Shown: positions 1 through 8,615, counted from the first letter of the stretch. The stretch is DNA of 64,000 bases from an uncultured Clostridia bacterium (GCA_928721565.1 OV788638.1:1116001-1180000), one strand, 5' to 3'. Translations and numbers: made by a program. Notes: a model not told the origin generated them from the letters alone.

Positions 1-1
1 T

Positions 2-448
2 CCAGGTGTTAGAGTATCAATATTTATGCAAGGATGTAGCTTTAATTGTAAAAATTGTTTTAATCCTGAAACACATGATTTTAATGGTGGTAAAGATTTT
101 GATGATAGCACAATTGATAGAATTTTAAAATTATGTGATAATGAAAATGTAGAAGGTTTATCTATTTTAGGTGGTGAACCGATGCATCCTAAAAATATTA
201 ATGGTACTACTAAATTAGCTAAAGCTTTTAAAGAAAAGTATCCAGAGAAAAACGTTTGGGCTTGGTCTGGTTTTAAGTTTGACAAGGATTTAAAAGATAA
301 AGAGGTTGTTAAATATTTAGATGTTCTTGTTGATGGCCAATATGTTGATGAACAACATAATCCTAAACTTGAGTGGAGAGGTTCTGAAAATCAAAGGGTT
401 ATTGATGTTCAAAAAAGTTTGGAACAGAATAAAGTTGTGATGATTTAA
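2..448 (+). CDS. nrdG: Anaerobic ribonucleotide reductase activating protein (5' partial)
   Basis: This is a radical SAM activase that uses a 4Fe-4S cluster and S-adenosylmethionine to generate the glycyl radical on NrdD. The reading frame is open to the left edge, so the N-terminus lies outside the window; about 148 residues are present. The cluster motif CxxxCxxC is visible near the start (GCSFNCKNCF), followed by the LGGEP motif typical of the family. The length and the WSGF segment fit NrdG. The partner nrdD in this window lies 17.7 kb downstream and not next to it, so nrdG probably ends an operon that starts to the left. A hairpin with a T-tract follows the stop. Confidence 0.93.
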   Translation, partial: PGVRVSIFMQGCSFNCKNCFNPETHDFNGGKDFDDSTIDRILKLCDNENVEGLSILGGEPMHPKNINGTTKLAKAFKEKYPEKNVWAWSGFKFDKDLKDKEVVKYLDVLVDGQYVDEQHNPKLEWRGSENQRVIDVQKSLEQNKVVMI

Positions 449-538
449 ATGTTCTCGCTTGTGGTTGGTGCGAGTAATAAGTCATACCATTTCGTTAAAT
501 GTTATATGTTAATGTTAGTGCAATAAATTAGTAAAAAT

Positions 539-566
539 GAAAGTCTTTAAAAGGGCTTTCTTTTTA
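539..566 (+). terminator. Intrinsic terminator after nrdG
   Basis: A short hairpin (arms about 541-546 and 555-560, one G-T pair) is followed by a run of five T. It separates nrdG from the sigma factor fusion gene. Confidence 0.55.
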
Positions 567-693
567 CTTGTAAGTAAAAAAGTTGATAATGTTTATTTTT
601 TATGATACAAATATAAAAAAAGCAATAAAAAACGTAATATTTTGAAACTTTTTAAAATTTCAACTGTATGTATATATGAAAGCAGGTAAAAAT

Positions 694-2310
694 ATGGAAA
701 AAGATTTGGATATAGAATTATATAATGAATATTTAAATGGAAACAAAGAAGCCTTTGAAACATTATACAACAAGTATGAGAGAAAAATACAATATTTTAT
801 ATATAATATAGTTAAAGATTATCAAAGGGCAGAAGATATAACACAAGATGTGTTTATTTATGTTATGCAGAATAGAATAAAACAAGGATACACATTCAAA
901 TATTATATATATTTGGTTGCCAAAAGCAGAGCATATAATCATATAAATACAGAGAAAAATAGAATGAAAATAAATGAACAGTATTTTTCAAATGAATCAG
1001 ATCAGGTTGAACAAGATGTTGCAGATATTGTAACTAGGAATGAAAAAAGGAAAGAAATATTAAATGCAATAAATATGTTAGATGATAGATATAAAAATGT
1101 AATATATTTAGTAAAAATCGAAGAGTTAACTTATAGAGAAACAGCACAAATACTTGGAATGTCTGTTCAAAATGTCAAAAATCTTATCCATAGAGGCAAA
1201 AAAGAACTATACAAAATTTTAATAAAGAAAGGATATGATGAAATGAACAAAGTTTTAAAAATATGTATTATTATTTTATGTGCAACTTTTATATTATCTG
1301 GAGTTACTTATGCAACAATAAAGATTATCGAAAATGTAAAAGGAAAGGCAGAAATAACGCCAACATATACAAGTAAATTATCGTCAACAGATACAAACAA
1401 AGTGTGGTGTGGAACATTTAATCTAGTATGGAATGATTTTATGAATGATGTTATTGGAGGAAAAATAGAATTCGAAGATGGACCATCAGAGTTAGCAGAT
1501 GAATTAAATAAACAATCTTTTACAGCAAATGAATTAAATCCGAATTCATACTTCAAAACACAGGGTGTAGCAACATTTGATTTTAAAAGCCAAATTGAAA
1601 ATGGAATAAAACAAAAATTTAACGAAGATAGTAAAATATTAGGCAAAGTAGAATGGGGAAATTCGGATGTATATGTCTTATATGCAATGTTAAAGAAAGA
1701 GTTTAATTATTTAGAAAGATTTCCTACATTAAAAGACAATACATTCGGAAATTCTGAAGAGAAAGTAAAATATTTTGGGATTGAACCAGATACAGCACAG
1801 ACTGCGAGTGAAAATATAGAAATACTATTCTATAATTCAAAAGAAGATTTTGCAATAAAATTAAAAACCAAAGAAAACGAAGAAGTTTATTTGTATAGAA
1901 CAACTGGAGAAAACAAGTCTTTTGAAGAAAATTATCAAGAGATGTTAGAAAAGCAATCACAATATACAGGAGATAAACAATGGAACAGAATTGATATTTT
2001 GAATATACCATTTATAAAAATTAATGATGAGATAAATTATGATGAATTGTGTGGGAGATGGATAAAAGGAACTAATTGGTATATTAGACAGGCGATTCAG
2101 ACAATAGATTTTGAGTTAAACAATTATGGTGGAAGTGTAAAAAGTGAGGCTTTAATAGAAGCTTTGAAAGAAGCATTATTTGAGAAGGGCAGAGAATTTA
2201 TTTATAATGACGATTTTATTCTATATTTGAAAGAAGAAGATAAAGATAAACCTTATTTTGCATTAAAAGTTGATGGTACAGATATATTAGTTAGTGCAGA
2301 AGAAAATTAG
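694..2310 (+). CDS. ECF sigma factor fused to a membrane-anchored extracytoplasmic domain
   Basis: The first ~180 residues are an extracytoplasmic-function sigma factor: region 2 (EAFETLYNKYERKIQYF, DITQDVF) and region 4 with a helix-turn-helix (LTYRETAQILGMSVQNVKNL). The frame then runs straight into one transmembrane segment (about residues 190-212, KICIIILCATFILSGV) and about 320 residues of predicted extracytoplasmic domain that I do not recognise. ECF factors of Firmicutes are normally about 170-190 residues with a separate anti-sigma gene, so a 538-residue fusion is unusual. I chose the ATG at 694 over the one at 676 because a GCAGG ribosome site lies 7-8 bases before it. An internal ATG at 1243, just before the membrane segment, has its own AAAGGA site, so the membrane part may also be made alone. 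A TGAAAC element about 25-30 bases upstream could be an ECF-type -35 box, suggesting autoregulation (inference). Confidence 0.8.
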   Translation: MEKDLDIELYNEYLNGNKEAFETLYNKYERKIQYFIYNIVKDYQRAEDITQDVFIYVMQNRIKQGYTFKYYIYLVAKSRAYNHINTEKNRMKINEQYFSNESDQVEQDVADIVTRNEKRKEILNAINMLDDRYKNVIYLVKIEELTYRETAQILGMSVQNVKNLIHRGKKELYKILIKKGYDEMNKVLKICIIILCATFILSGVTYATIKIIENVKGKAEITPTYTSKLSSTDTNKVWCGTFNLVWNDFMNDVIGGKIEFEDGPSELADELNKQSFTANELNPNSYFKTQGVATFDFKSQIENGIKQKFNEDSKILGKVEWGNSDVYVLYAMLKKEFNYLERFPTLKDNTFGNSEEKVKYFGIEPDTAQTASENIEILFYNSKEDFAIKLKTKENEEVYLYRTTGENKSFEENYQEMLEKQSQYTGDKQWNRIDILNIPFIKINDEINYDELCGRWIKGTNWYIRQAIQTIDFELNNYGGSVKSEALIEALKEALFEKGREFIYNDDFILYLKEEDKDKPYFALKVDGTDILVSAEEN

Positions 2311-2343
2311 GAAAATAGAATAAATTGTCATGATTTATATTAA

Positions 2344-2383
2344 TGTTACAGAAATATTACAATTCTGTAACATTTTCTTTTTT
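2344..2383 (+). terminator. Strong intrinsic terminator
   Basis: A perfect 10-bp stem (2344-2353 with 2363-2372) is followed by a T-rich tail. It isolates the sigma fusion gene from the helicase gene. Confidence 0.88.
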
Positions 2384-2414
2384 TAACACAAAAGAAAAAC
2401 TTTTATGATATAAT
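2383..2414 (+). promoter_or_regulatory. Probable promoter of the helicase gene
   Basis: A perfect TATAAT at 2409-2414 is preceded by TGA (extended -10). The best -35 match is TTAACA at 2383-2388, but the spacing of 20 is long, so the extended -10 probably carries most of the activity. Confidence 0.5.
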
Positions 2415-2450
2415 TAAAAAGAATTTTTATGTTTTTTGAGGGATAAATAG

Positions 2451-5400
2451 ATGAAAAAAGAGATGTTTGATATAGAGAAATTTAATGTAATAAGCGATGA
2501 AGAAAATTACTATTTTTTTAGATCTTTAGAGCCAGGAGATATAGAAGATTTAGAAAAAGGTATTATTAAAGATGGAGAGAGTTATAAAAGACTAAGAACA
2601 GACAGAGAAAGATGGGAAGAAACGCATCAAGAAGGACCAAGATGGAATGCTGAAAGTACAGTATCATTAGAAGAAATGTATAATCACATAAAAATGCATT
2701 ATAGTTTACAAACAAATTGTATCTCATTATCAAGCAATGCAAATGTAGTAAGAACATATGGAGAAGCATTTAGTGATAAATATGTTATGATAAAAGTTCC
2801 CAAAAAAGAGATGGGAGAAAAAGTATTTAATGCTGGGCAATATATGCTAGACGAAATTGCTAAGCAAGTAGAGCAAAGAATAGCAGAAGGGAAAATATCT
2901 ACTAGAGTACTAAATGATTTGCAAAAAATAGATGATGCCAAAACATCTGATGAAATTAAAGAATTAATAAAAATTAAATATAAAACACCGCAAAAATTAG
3001 ATAAAAATAAAGCAAGACCAACAAAAGGAATAACATATAAATCACCACATGCAAGAATAAGTAGTTGGCAATCATTAGATAAAAATCAAACATTAGAGAA
3101 AAATAAAGTGATTGTAAAACTTACAGTATTAGAACATAAAAAATTAATGGAACCATTAATTACACATTCAGCAAATAATAATTTATTAATACAAACAGTA
3201 GGAAGTGCTTTCGCTTCAAGTGAGCAGATATATTATGGCGATATTGAAGGTGATAGAGTTACAGATATATCAAAAGAAATTGTTGATATGTTTGGGCTAT
3301 TACAGCAAGTTGAAGGACAAGACAAAGAAATTGTTAATGAATTAAAAGGAGAGTTGATTCGATTTGTAAATGATGGTAAGAAAATTGAAATACCAGAAAA
3401 TAGTATATTAAGAAATGATACACAGGCCAGAGATGATATATCAATAGAAGAAATGTATGAGTTGACAGATGGAAAAGTTGAATATGGACAGGCCAATTCT
3501 ATTGTTAAGAATTTATTTTACTTAACTAAAGGACAAGTATCAGCAAGAGTGCTAGCTGATGAACTTAGAAAAATAACAAATAACAATCCTAAATATGAGC
3601 AAGTAATTAAATACATAGAAGAAAATGGATTTGAAATAGAGCCGAAAATAATAACAAGGCAGAGTAATAAAGGTTATCAATTAAGTGAATCTGTTAATTT
3701 AAATTTAGCAAAAGATGAACAAATATTAGTAGATGAAATCAAAAAGTTATCTCCTGAAGAAATTGAGAATGTTTTACAAAATGGTGGACTTTCAAATGTT
3801 CAAGATGTTATAAGTAAAGTATACGGAAAGCAAAATGAGCAAATAGATAGATCAAGATATTATGCAGAAGCAATAATATCACAATATGATTGGTCTCAAA
3901 TAGGAATAGAAGAATTTAAAATTTCTGAAAGAAATGAACTAATTAAAAGATTACAAGATAAAAATTGTGTAGACATATATGAAAATTTAAGACAATCAGG
4001 AGTTGATACAAAGCAAATACCAACAATTTTATTAAATATTGCTACAAGACAAGGTTTTTATGAAGAATATGAAAAAGGTAATTTAGAACAGCTACTAAAT
4101 ACAAGACAAGATGTATTACAAAATAGTATTAATATAGAATTAGTTGAAAGATTTTTAGGATATTATGATGTAGAAAATACAGAAATACGATTGAAAGATT
4201 ATCAACAAAGAGCTTATGATAATGTAAATAAAATATTTGAAGACCATAAATTTGCACAAGTAATTTTAACTACAGGAGCTGGAAAGAGTTTTGTTGCTTT
4301 AGCACAAATGCAAAAATATGCACAAGAACATCCAGGCGAAAAAATGCTTTATTTAGCTCCTCAAGATGAAATACTAAATCAAATAAAAAATTATATTATA
4401 AAATATGTACATGGAAAACAAAATACAGTTGGAAAAACAGAAGATGAAATAATTGCAGAAATATTTCCTAATATATCATTTGAAACATATTCAGGATTAC
4501 TTGCTAAAAGAGGGCAGGAAGTAATAAAAGAACAATATGGAATGATTGTATTAGACGAATTACATAGAACTGGTGCTAAAGAATGGGAAGGAAAAATTGA
4601 TGGATTATTAGATAATCAAAATGAAGATGTAAAGGTATTGGGAATAACAGCTACACCTGTAAGAGATGCTGATGGAAGAGACATGGCAGAAGAAACAGCT
4701 AAAAAATTAGGGTATACAGATGAAGAAGTAAAGCAAAGAAAACATCTAGCATCTAATATGACATTAGAAAATGCAATAAGAATGGGATATGTTGTAAACC
4801 CAAAACTTGTTTATTGCAAATATGATTTGATTTCATCAGGTAAAATGGATGAATTGAGAGCAAAAATTGATGATATTGAAGATGAATCTAAAAGAGCAGA
4901 AGAATTACAAAAGTATAATGAATTAAGACAAAAACTAAATAGAGAAATAGATGATGAAATAGGAGAAGATGCAAGAAAACAACTTGAAGAAGTGGCAAGA
5001 AAAAATCTTGATAATGTAATTGGAAAAGAAGAGATATTAAGGCAGAATGTAAAAAAAGGTGGAAAATATATTGTATTTATTCCTGTAACAGATCAAGGCG
5101 AAATTGAAGATGAAGATGGAAACAGAATTGGAACAAAAACAGGTGAAGATAAAATACAAGCATATCAAGAATATCTTAATAAAGTATTTGATGGAACAGA
5201 TATTGTACCACAATTACATTCAGTACTTGGAAGTTATAGTAAAGATAAAAATAAAGAAGAATTAGAAGCATTCGAATCAGATAGTTCAGAAGAGACTAAA
5301 TTTATGGTTGTAATGAACAAAGCAAATGAAGGACTTCATATAGATGGAGTAGATGGAATTATTTGGTTTAGGGCATTAGATGAAAATTCTAGAATTTTAT

Positions 5401-6782
5401 ATTTACAACAATTAGGAAGAATAATATATGCTTTAGATGAAGATAATCCTTTACCAGATGATAAAAGACCAGTTGTAATTGACTTAGCTAATAATTCTTT
5501 GACTGTTAAAATAGAGAAAGAATTTGAAGATAGTGAACCAATAGATGATTTAGAAGCTTTAACAATTATAATAGATTGGATAAATATACATGATGGAATG
5601 CTTCCAAATAGAGAGAGTTCAAATAAACAAGAACAACATTATTATGCATTATTAAGAAAAATTCAAAGTAAATATAGTAAGTATTTAGATGGATTTGATA
5701 ATTTTGAAGATTTAACAGACGAAGACAAATCAAGAATACAAGAAATTATTGATTTAGCTAGTGAAATTGAGTTATGGGATATGGAGTTACCTCCAATTCC
5801 TAAAACAAGAGGAAGTAAAAAAGAGTTTGCTCCTTTTACAGTAGAAGGAATATTAAAAGATTTTGTTGAATATGAGGATAAAATTAATGAAATAAATGGA
5901 CTAACAAACTTTGAAAAAATATTAAAGTTTGCGGAAAAAAGTGGAAGAATGCCAAAGCAATCACACAAGAAAGCTTTAGAAAGAACAGAAAAAGAGAGTG
6001 TGGAAAATAGATTATATGATAAATGGAGAAAAACAGAAGAAAAGAAAACGGTAGATAGATATTTTGGAATAAAAATAGAAGAAATACCAGAAAAAGATAG
6101 AAAACTAGTTGAAATGATTAGAAATTATGGATACTTAGGAAATAAACGAAATGAATTAACGCTACTTGAAGAATTATTAAAGTTTGCGGAAGAAAATGGA
6201 AGAATGCCAAAGTGTTTAAATAAAAAAGCATCAGAAAGAACAGAAAAAGAAAATGTAGAAAACAGATTATATGATAAATGGGCAAGAAGTGAAGAAAAGA
6301 AAATAGTAGATAGATATTATGGAATAAAAACAGACGAAATACCAAAAGAAGATAGAGAACTAGTTGAAATGATTAGAAATTATGGATATTTAGGAAATAA
6401 ACGAAATGAATTAACACCATTTGAAGAATTAATAAGATTTTTGGAGAAAAATGGAAGGATGCCAAAGAAATCACGAAAAAAAGCATCAGAAAGAACGGAA
6501 AAAGAAAAGGATGAGCATAATTTATATCAAAAATGGAATAGGAAAGAAGAAAGGAAAATTCTCGAAAAATATGCCGGTCAGCCATTAGAAAATGTGCCAG
6601 AAGAATATAGAGAAAAAATAGCAAAATTGAGAAATTATGGATTAGGAATTAAAACAACTAAATTAAGACAAGCAAAACAACAACGAGATTCTGCAAAAAT
6701 TAAAAATGATCAAGCAAAAGAATTAGAAAAACAAGTATCAGAACAACTAAAGAAAAGAGGGCAAGCTCATGAAGAACAATGA
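2451..6782 (+). CDS. Large SF2 helicase with ART-like N-terminus and three C-terminal helicase-associated repeats
   Basis: This 1443-residue protein has three visible parts. Residues ~590-1050 are a superfamily 2 helicase/translocase core: Walker A TTGAGKS at 607-613, a DELH box at 702-705, TATP at 733-736 and a motif VI (QLGRIIYA) near 987-993, resembling the type III restriction/Res branch. Residues ~1145-1410 hold three 85-residue repeats, each with a GRMPK core and a KW motif, matching helicase-associated domain repeats. Residues 1-270 contain FRSL (R24), ISLSSN (S92-N96) and SSEQIYYG (E258), an order that resembles the R-S-E triad of ADP-ribosyltransferases; this is inference. No nuclease or methylase motif was recognised. 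The stop overlaps the next gene by 14 bp, so the two are translationally coupled. The setting suggests mobile-DNA defence, which is unproven. Confidence 0.85.
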   Translation: MKKEMFDIEKFNVISDEENYYFFRSLEPGDIEDLEKGIIKDGESYKRLRTDRERWEETHQEGPRWNAESTVSLEEMYNHIKMHYSLQTNCISLSSNANVVRTYGEAFSDKYVMIKVPKKEMGEKVFNAGQYMLDEIAKQVEQRIAEGKISTRVLNDLQKIDDAKTSDEIKELIKIKYKTPQKLDKNKARPTKGITYKSPHARISSWQSLDKNQTLEKNKVIVKLTVLEHKKLMEPLITHSANNNLLIQTVGSAFASSEQIYYGDIEGDRVTDISKEIVDMFGLLQQVEGQDKEIVNELKGELIRFVNDGKKIEIPENSILRNDTQARDDISIEEMYELTDGKVEYGQANSIVKNLFYLTKGQVSARVLADELRKITNNNPKYEQVIKYIEENGFEIEPKIITRQSNKGYQLSESVNLNLAKDEQILVDEIKKLSPEEIENVLQNGGLSNVQDVISKVYGKQNEQIDRSRYYAEAIISQYDWSQIGIEEFKISERNELIKRLQDKNCVDIYENLRQSGVDTKQIPTILLNIATRQGFYEEYEKGNLEQLLNTRQDVLQNSINIELVERFLGYYDVENTEIRLKDYQQRAYDNVNKIFEDHKFAQVILTTGAGKSFVALAQMQKYAQEHPGEKMLYLAPQDEILNQIKNYIIKYVHGKQNTVGKTEDEIIAEIFPNISFETYSGLLAKRGQEVIKEQYGMIVLDELHRTGAKEWEGKIDGLLDNQNEDVKVLGITATPVRDADGRDMAEETAKKLGYTDEEVKQRKHLASNMTLENAIRMGYVVNPKLVYCKYDLISSGKMDELRAKIDDIEDESKRAEELQKYNELRQKLNREIDDEIGEDARKQLEEVARKNLDNVIGKEEILRQNVKKGGKYIVFIPVTDQGEIEDEDGNRIGTKTGEDKIQAYQEYLNKVFDGTDIVPQLHSVLGSYSKDKNKEELEAFESDSSEETKFMVVMNKANEGLHIDGVDGIIWFRALDENSRILYLQQLGRIIYALDEDNPLPDDKRPVVIDLANNSLTVKIEKEFEDSEPIDDLEALTIIIDWINIHDGMLPNRESSNKQEQHYYALLRKIQSKYSKYLDGFDNFEDLTDEDKSRIQEIIDLASEIELWDMELPPIPKTRGSKKEFAPFTVEGILKDFVEYEDKINEINGLTNFEKILKFAEKSGRMPKQSHKKALERTEKESVENRLYDKWRKTEEKKTVDRYFGIKIEEIPEKDRKLVEMIRNYGYLGNKRNELTLLEELLKFAEENGRMPKCLNKKASERTEKENVENRLYDKWARSEEKKIVDRYYGIKTDEIPKEDRELVEMIRNYGYLGNKRNELTPFEELIRFLEKNGRMPKKSRKKASERTEKEKDEHNLYQKWNRKEERKILEKYAGQPLENVPEEYREKIAKLRNYGLGIKTTKLRQAKQQRDSAKIKNDQAKELEKQVSEQLKKRGQAHEEQ
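5883..6640 (+). repeat. Three in-frame tandem 255-bp repeats (helicase-associated domains)
   Basis: The codons for GRMPK recur at 5943, 6198 and 6453, exactly 255 bp apart. The three 85-residue units share KAxERTEKE, LYxKW and the terminal RNYG. Units 1 and 2 are most alike, including MIRNYGYLGNKR; unit 3 is more diverged and closes the array. Confidence 0.92.
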
Positions 6783-7125
6783 ATTGATAATTTATAAAAA
6801 GAGTATCTTTAGAAAAATAAGTGATTTTTTTAAGAAAATATTTTCAAAGAAAGAAGTATTGCAAAAAGAAGATATTATAGTAAATAATGATAAAAATGAC
6901 AGCTTTATAAAGAATATTCAAATCAAAGAAAATAAAGAAGAATTAAGATTGCTTCAACTAAAACAACAATATGAAAATGGAGAAATATATGAAGAAGACA
7001 TGTCGGACGAAGATGTTGATAAGCTATGTAAATTATATGAAAAAGAAACTGATGAATTAAATGCTGATACTGAAAGAAGAAAAAATCATATTGCGCAAAT
7101 GTTAAAAGAACTTAAAAATGCATAA
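6769..7125 (+). CDS. Small lysine/glutamate-rich coiled-coil protein coupled to the helicase
   Basis: A 118-residue protein of unknown function. The N-terminal 30 residues are basic with FFKKIF-type amphipathic character, then a charged coiled-coil region leads to a C-terminal helix (TERRKNHIAQMLKELKN). It starts inside the last codons of the helicase gene, with a GAGG ribosome site 8 bases before the ATG, so it is almost certainly co-expressed with it. It has no enzyme motif. A role as accessory subunit, adaptor or regulator of the helicase is inferred from the overlap only. Confidence 0.75.
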   Translation: MKNNELIIYKKSIFRKISDFFKKIFSKKEVLQKEDIIVNNDKNDSFIKNIQIKENKEELRLLQLKQQYENGEIYEEDMSDEDVDKLCKLYEKETDELNADTERRKNHIAQMLKELKNA

Positions 7126-7151
7126 TTAAATAATATTTAATTATAATAGTA

Positions 7152-7188
7152 AAAATAGAGTAGAAACTAAAAATTTCTGCTCTATTTT
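7152..7188. terminator. Bidirectional terminator between convergent genes
   Basis: A 15-bp stem (7152-7166 with 7174-7188, one G-T pair) carries A-rich and T-rich flanks on both sides. It serves the helicase pair on the plus strand and tetR on the minus strand, and overlaps the tetR stop codon. Confidence 0.88.
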
Positions 7189-7775
7189 AAAATATTTTTA
7201 ATAATATTAATAACCTCATTCTTCATAATATCATAATTAATTTGAGGATGCTTATGGTAAACAATTTCATGACACAAGTTATCAACCATATTAATAATAA
7301 TATGAACTTTTTCTCTAGGATTTTCAAGATGAATATTATTATTTTCAAGTAAAGTAACAATTTTTTCAGTAGTTTCAAATTCAAAATTTTTAAAGATAGC
7401 AGAAATATCACTATCCAAATGTGACATAGCAATAAGTTCCTCGTGAGCTTTTTTAGAAATAGTATGAGTTTCTATAAATTTATCAATCATAGTGTTCAAA
7501 AGTTTATCAAAATTATTTATTTCAATTTTTTGACTCTCTAATACATTAATCATAGGGAACATTATACTATTTGAATATTGTTTAATTCCTTCTATAAATA
7601 TGTCTTTTTTATCATTAAAATATTGATAAATTATTCCTGTTGAAACTCCTGCACTTTCTGCAATATCTGGGGTTGATGTGTTATAATATCCTTTTTCGCA
7701 CATAAGTTCAAAGCCTTTTTCTATTATTTTATTTCTTTTTTCAATTGATCTTTTTTGAGTTGGAATTCTAGTCAT
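7182..7775 (-). CDS. TetR/AcrR family transcriptional regulator
   Basis: A 197-residue repressor. The N-terminal helix-turn-helix is clear (TPDIAESAGVSTGIIYQYF, about residues 32-50), followed by the K-D-I-F segment usual in TetR proteins; the C-terminal ligand domain is not specific. A GTG at 7784 is possible but lies inside the ribosome site AAGAGG, so I chose the ATG at 7775. The promoter contains a dyad, suggesting autorepression. The ABC exporter at 8.8 kb, about 1 kb away on the other strand, is a plausible target, as TetR repressors often control neighbouring efflux genes; this is inference. Confidence 0.9.
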   Translation of the reverse strand: MTRIPTQKRSIEKRNKIIEKGFELMCEKGYYNTSTPDIAESAGVSTGIIYQYFNDKKDIFIEGIKQYSNSIMFPMINVLESQKIEINNFDKLLNTMIDKFIETHTISKKAHEELIAMSHLDSDISAIFKNFEFETTEKIVTLLENNNIHLENPREKVHIIINMVDNLCHEIVYHKHPQINYDIMKNEVINIIKNILK

Positions 7776-7796
7776 TTTATGCACCTCTTAGAGTTT

Positions 7797-7825
7797 ATTA
7801 TACATTCATAAATGTGAAAAATCAA
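7797..7825 (-). promoter_or_regulatory. tetR promoter with a dyad in the spacer
   Basis: On the minus strand TTGATT (7820-7825) and TATAAT (7797-7802) are separated by exactly 17 bp. The palindrome ACATTCATAAATGT (7802-7815) covers the spacer, where a bound TetR dimer would block polymerase. Confidence 0.72.
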
Positions 7826-7842
7826 GAAAAGTAAAAAAATAA

Positions 7843-7876
7843 CCCCTATACAGGGACAAGAATTAATGTATAGGGG
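7843..7876 (-). terminator. Terminator of the 98-residue coiled-coil gene
   Basis: CCCCTATA (7843-7850) pairs with TATAGGGG (7869-7876). On the minus strand the stem is followed by TTATTTTTTT, so it acts in that direction. Confidence 0.7.
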
Positions 7877-7882
7877 AACAAA

Positions 7883-8179
7883 TTAATTTTTAGTTAAATT
7901 TTCAGATAATTTTGAAATCCTTAAAGAGTTAATAGAAACATCGGCAGAAATAGACAATAGCTGATGTAATATAATATTTTTGTGACATAGATAATCTTCT
8001 ATAGAAGATTTTATTTCTTTTAAATCTTTAAATTGTCTAGATTCATGTCTTAGAAATGCTGAATTTAAAGATTCAATTAAAGTTGATTTTTCATAAAACT
8101 CAGTTTCGAGATTAGATAATCTAAAGTCAAGACTTTTAAGATTTGCTAAAATGTCATCAAGTTTTTCATTAATATCCAT
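7883..8179 (-). CDS. Small coiled-coil protein of unknown function
   Basis: A 98-residue protein made almost entirely of heptad-like helices (MDINEKLDDILANLKSL, LSNLETEF), with no enzyme motif, signal peptide or membrane segment. The ATG at 8179 is preceded by a near-perfect AAGGAGGTGAT ribosome site; the longer frame to 8200 would put its start within that site. It is monocistronic with its own consensus promoter and terminator, so it is a real, well-expressed gene. Similar coiled coils occur in small MobC-like or structural proteins, but nothing here supports a specific call. Confidence 0.72.
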   Translation of the reverse strand: MDINEKLDDILANLKSLDFRLSNLETEFYEKSTLIESLNSAFLRHESRQFKDLKEIKSSIEDYLCHKNIILHQLLSISADVSINSLRISKLSENLTKN

Positions 8180-8252
8180 GGAAATCACCTCCTTAACCAA
8201 AAATATATAACAATTTTGAAATAAAAAATAGTGAATTAAAAACTATAACAAG

Positions 8253-8281
8253 AGTATACAGTTAAATAGAGTATATGTCAA
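8253..8281 (-). promoter_or_regulatory. Consensus sigma-A promoter of the coiled-coil gene
   Basis: On the minus strand a perfect TTGACA (8276-8281) is separated by 17 bp from TATACT (8253-8258). Confidence 0.82.
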
Positions 8282-8367
8282 TATAAAAATAGAAAAATTA
8301 ACAATAGTTCAAAAGATTGTGTGATTATTATTGTTTTTTTGATACATATAATTTTGAACTGCAATGA

Positions 8368-8544
8368 AGACTAAGAAATATAACTTTGAATGAAATGGCG
8401 AATGTGCATGGAGAAATTTTAGAAATTATACGCAGTTTTATGGAAAGAGTTCACGAGAGTGGAAGGGAGCCATAAAACAAGATAGAATTTCTTAAATTTC
8501 GTAATAAACCGAGACATGAAATGAAAAGTTATATTTCTTAGTCT
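8368..8544. repeat. Long fold-back (palindromic) intergenic element A
   Basis: Perfect 20-bp outer arms (8368-8387 and 8525-8544) are followed inward by further paired blocks, including GTTTTATGG at about 8433-8443 against CCATAAAAC at about 8470-8479. Nearly the whole 177 bp can fold into one hairpin with a G-rich tip. It holds no ORF. It fills most of the 600-bp gap between the coiled-coil gene and the ABC operon promoter and looks like a MITE-type or fold-back repeat. Confidence 0.72.
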
Positions 8545-8586
8545 CATTATTATAAAGCACAAATATGAAAAAACTTTCATATTCTA

Positions 8587-8615
8587 TTGACTGAGAAATG
8601 TAAAAGAAGTATAAT
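8587..8615 (+). promoter_or_regulatory. Promoter of the ABC exporter operon
   Basis: TTGACT (8587-8592) and TATAAT (8610-8615) with a 17-bp spacer. Transcription would start near 8622, giving a leader of about 170 bases that contains fold-back element B. Confidence 0.82.

Noticed and set aside
1308..1646. Antisense open frame inside the sigma fusion gene
   Set aside because: It mirrors the codon pattern of the real gene, has no ribosome site and no recognisable protein.
5883..6640. CRISPR array (regular spacing of repeats)
   Set aside because: Repeats are 255-bp coding units in frame, not short repeats with unique spacers.
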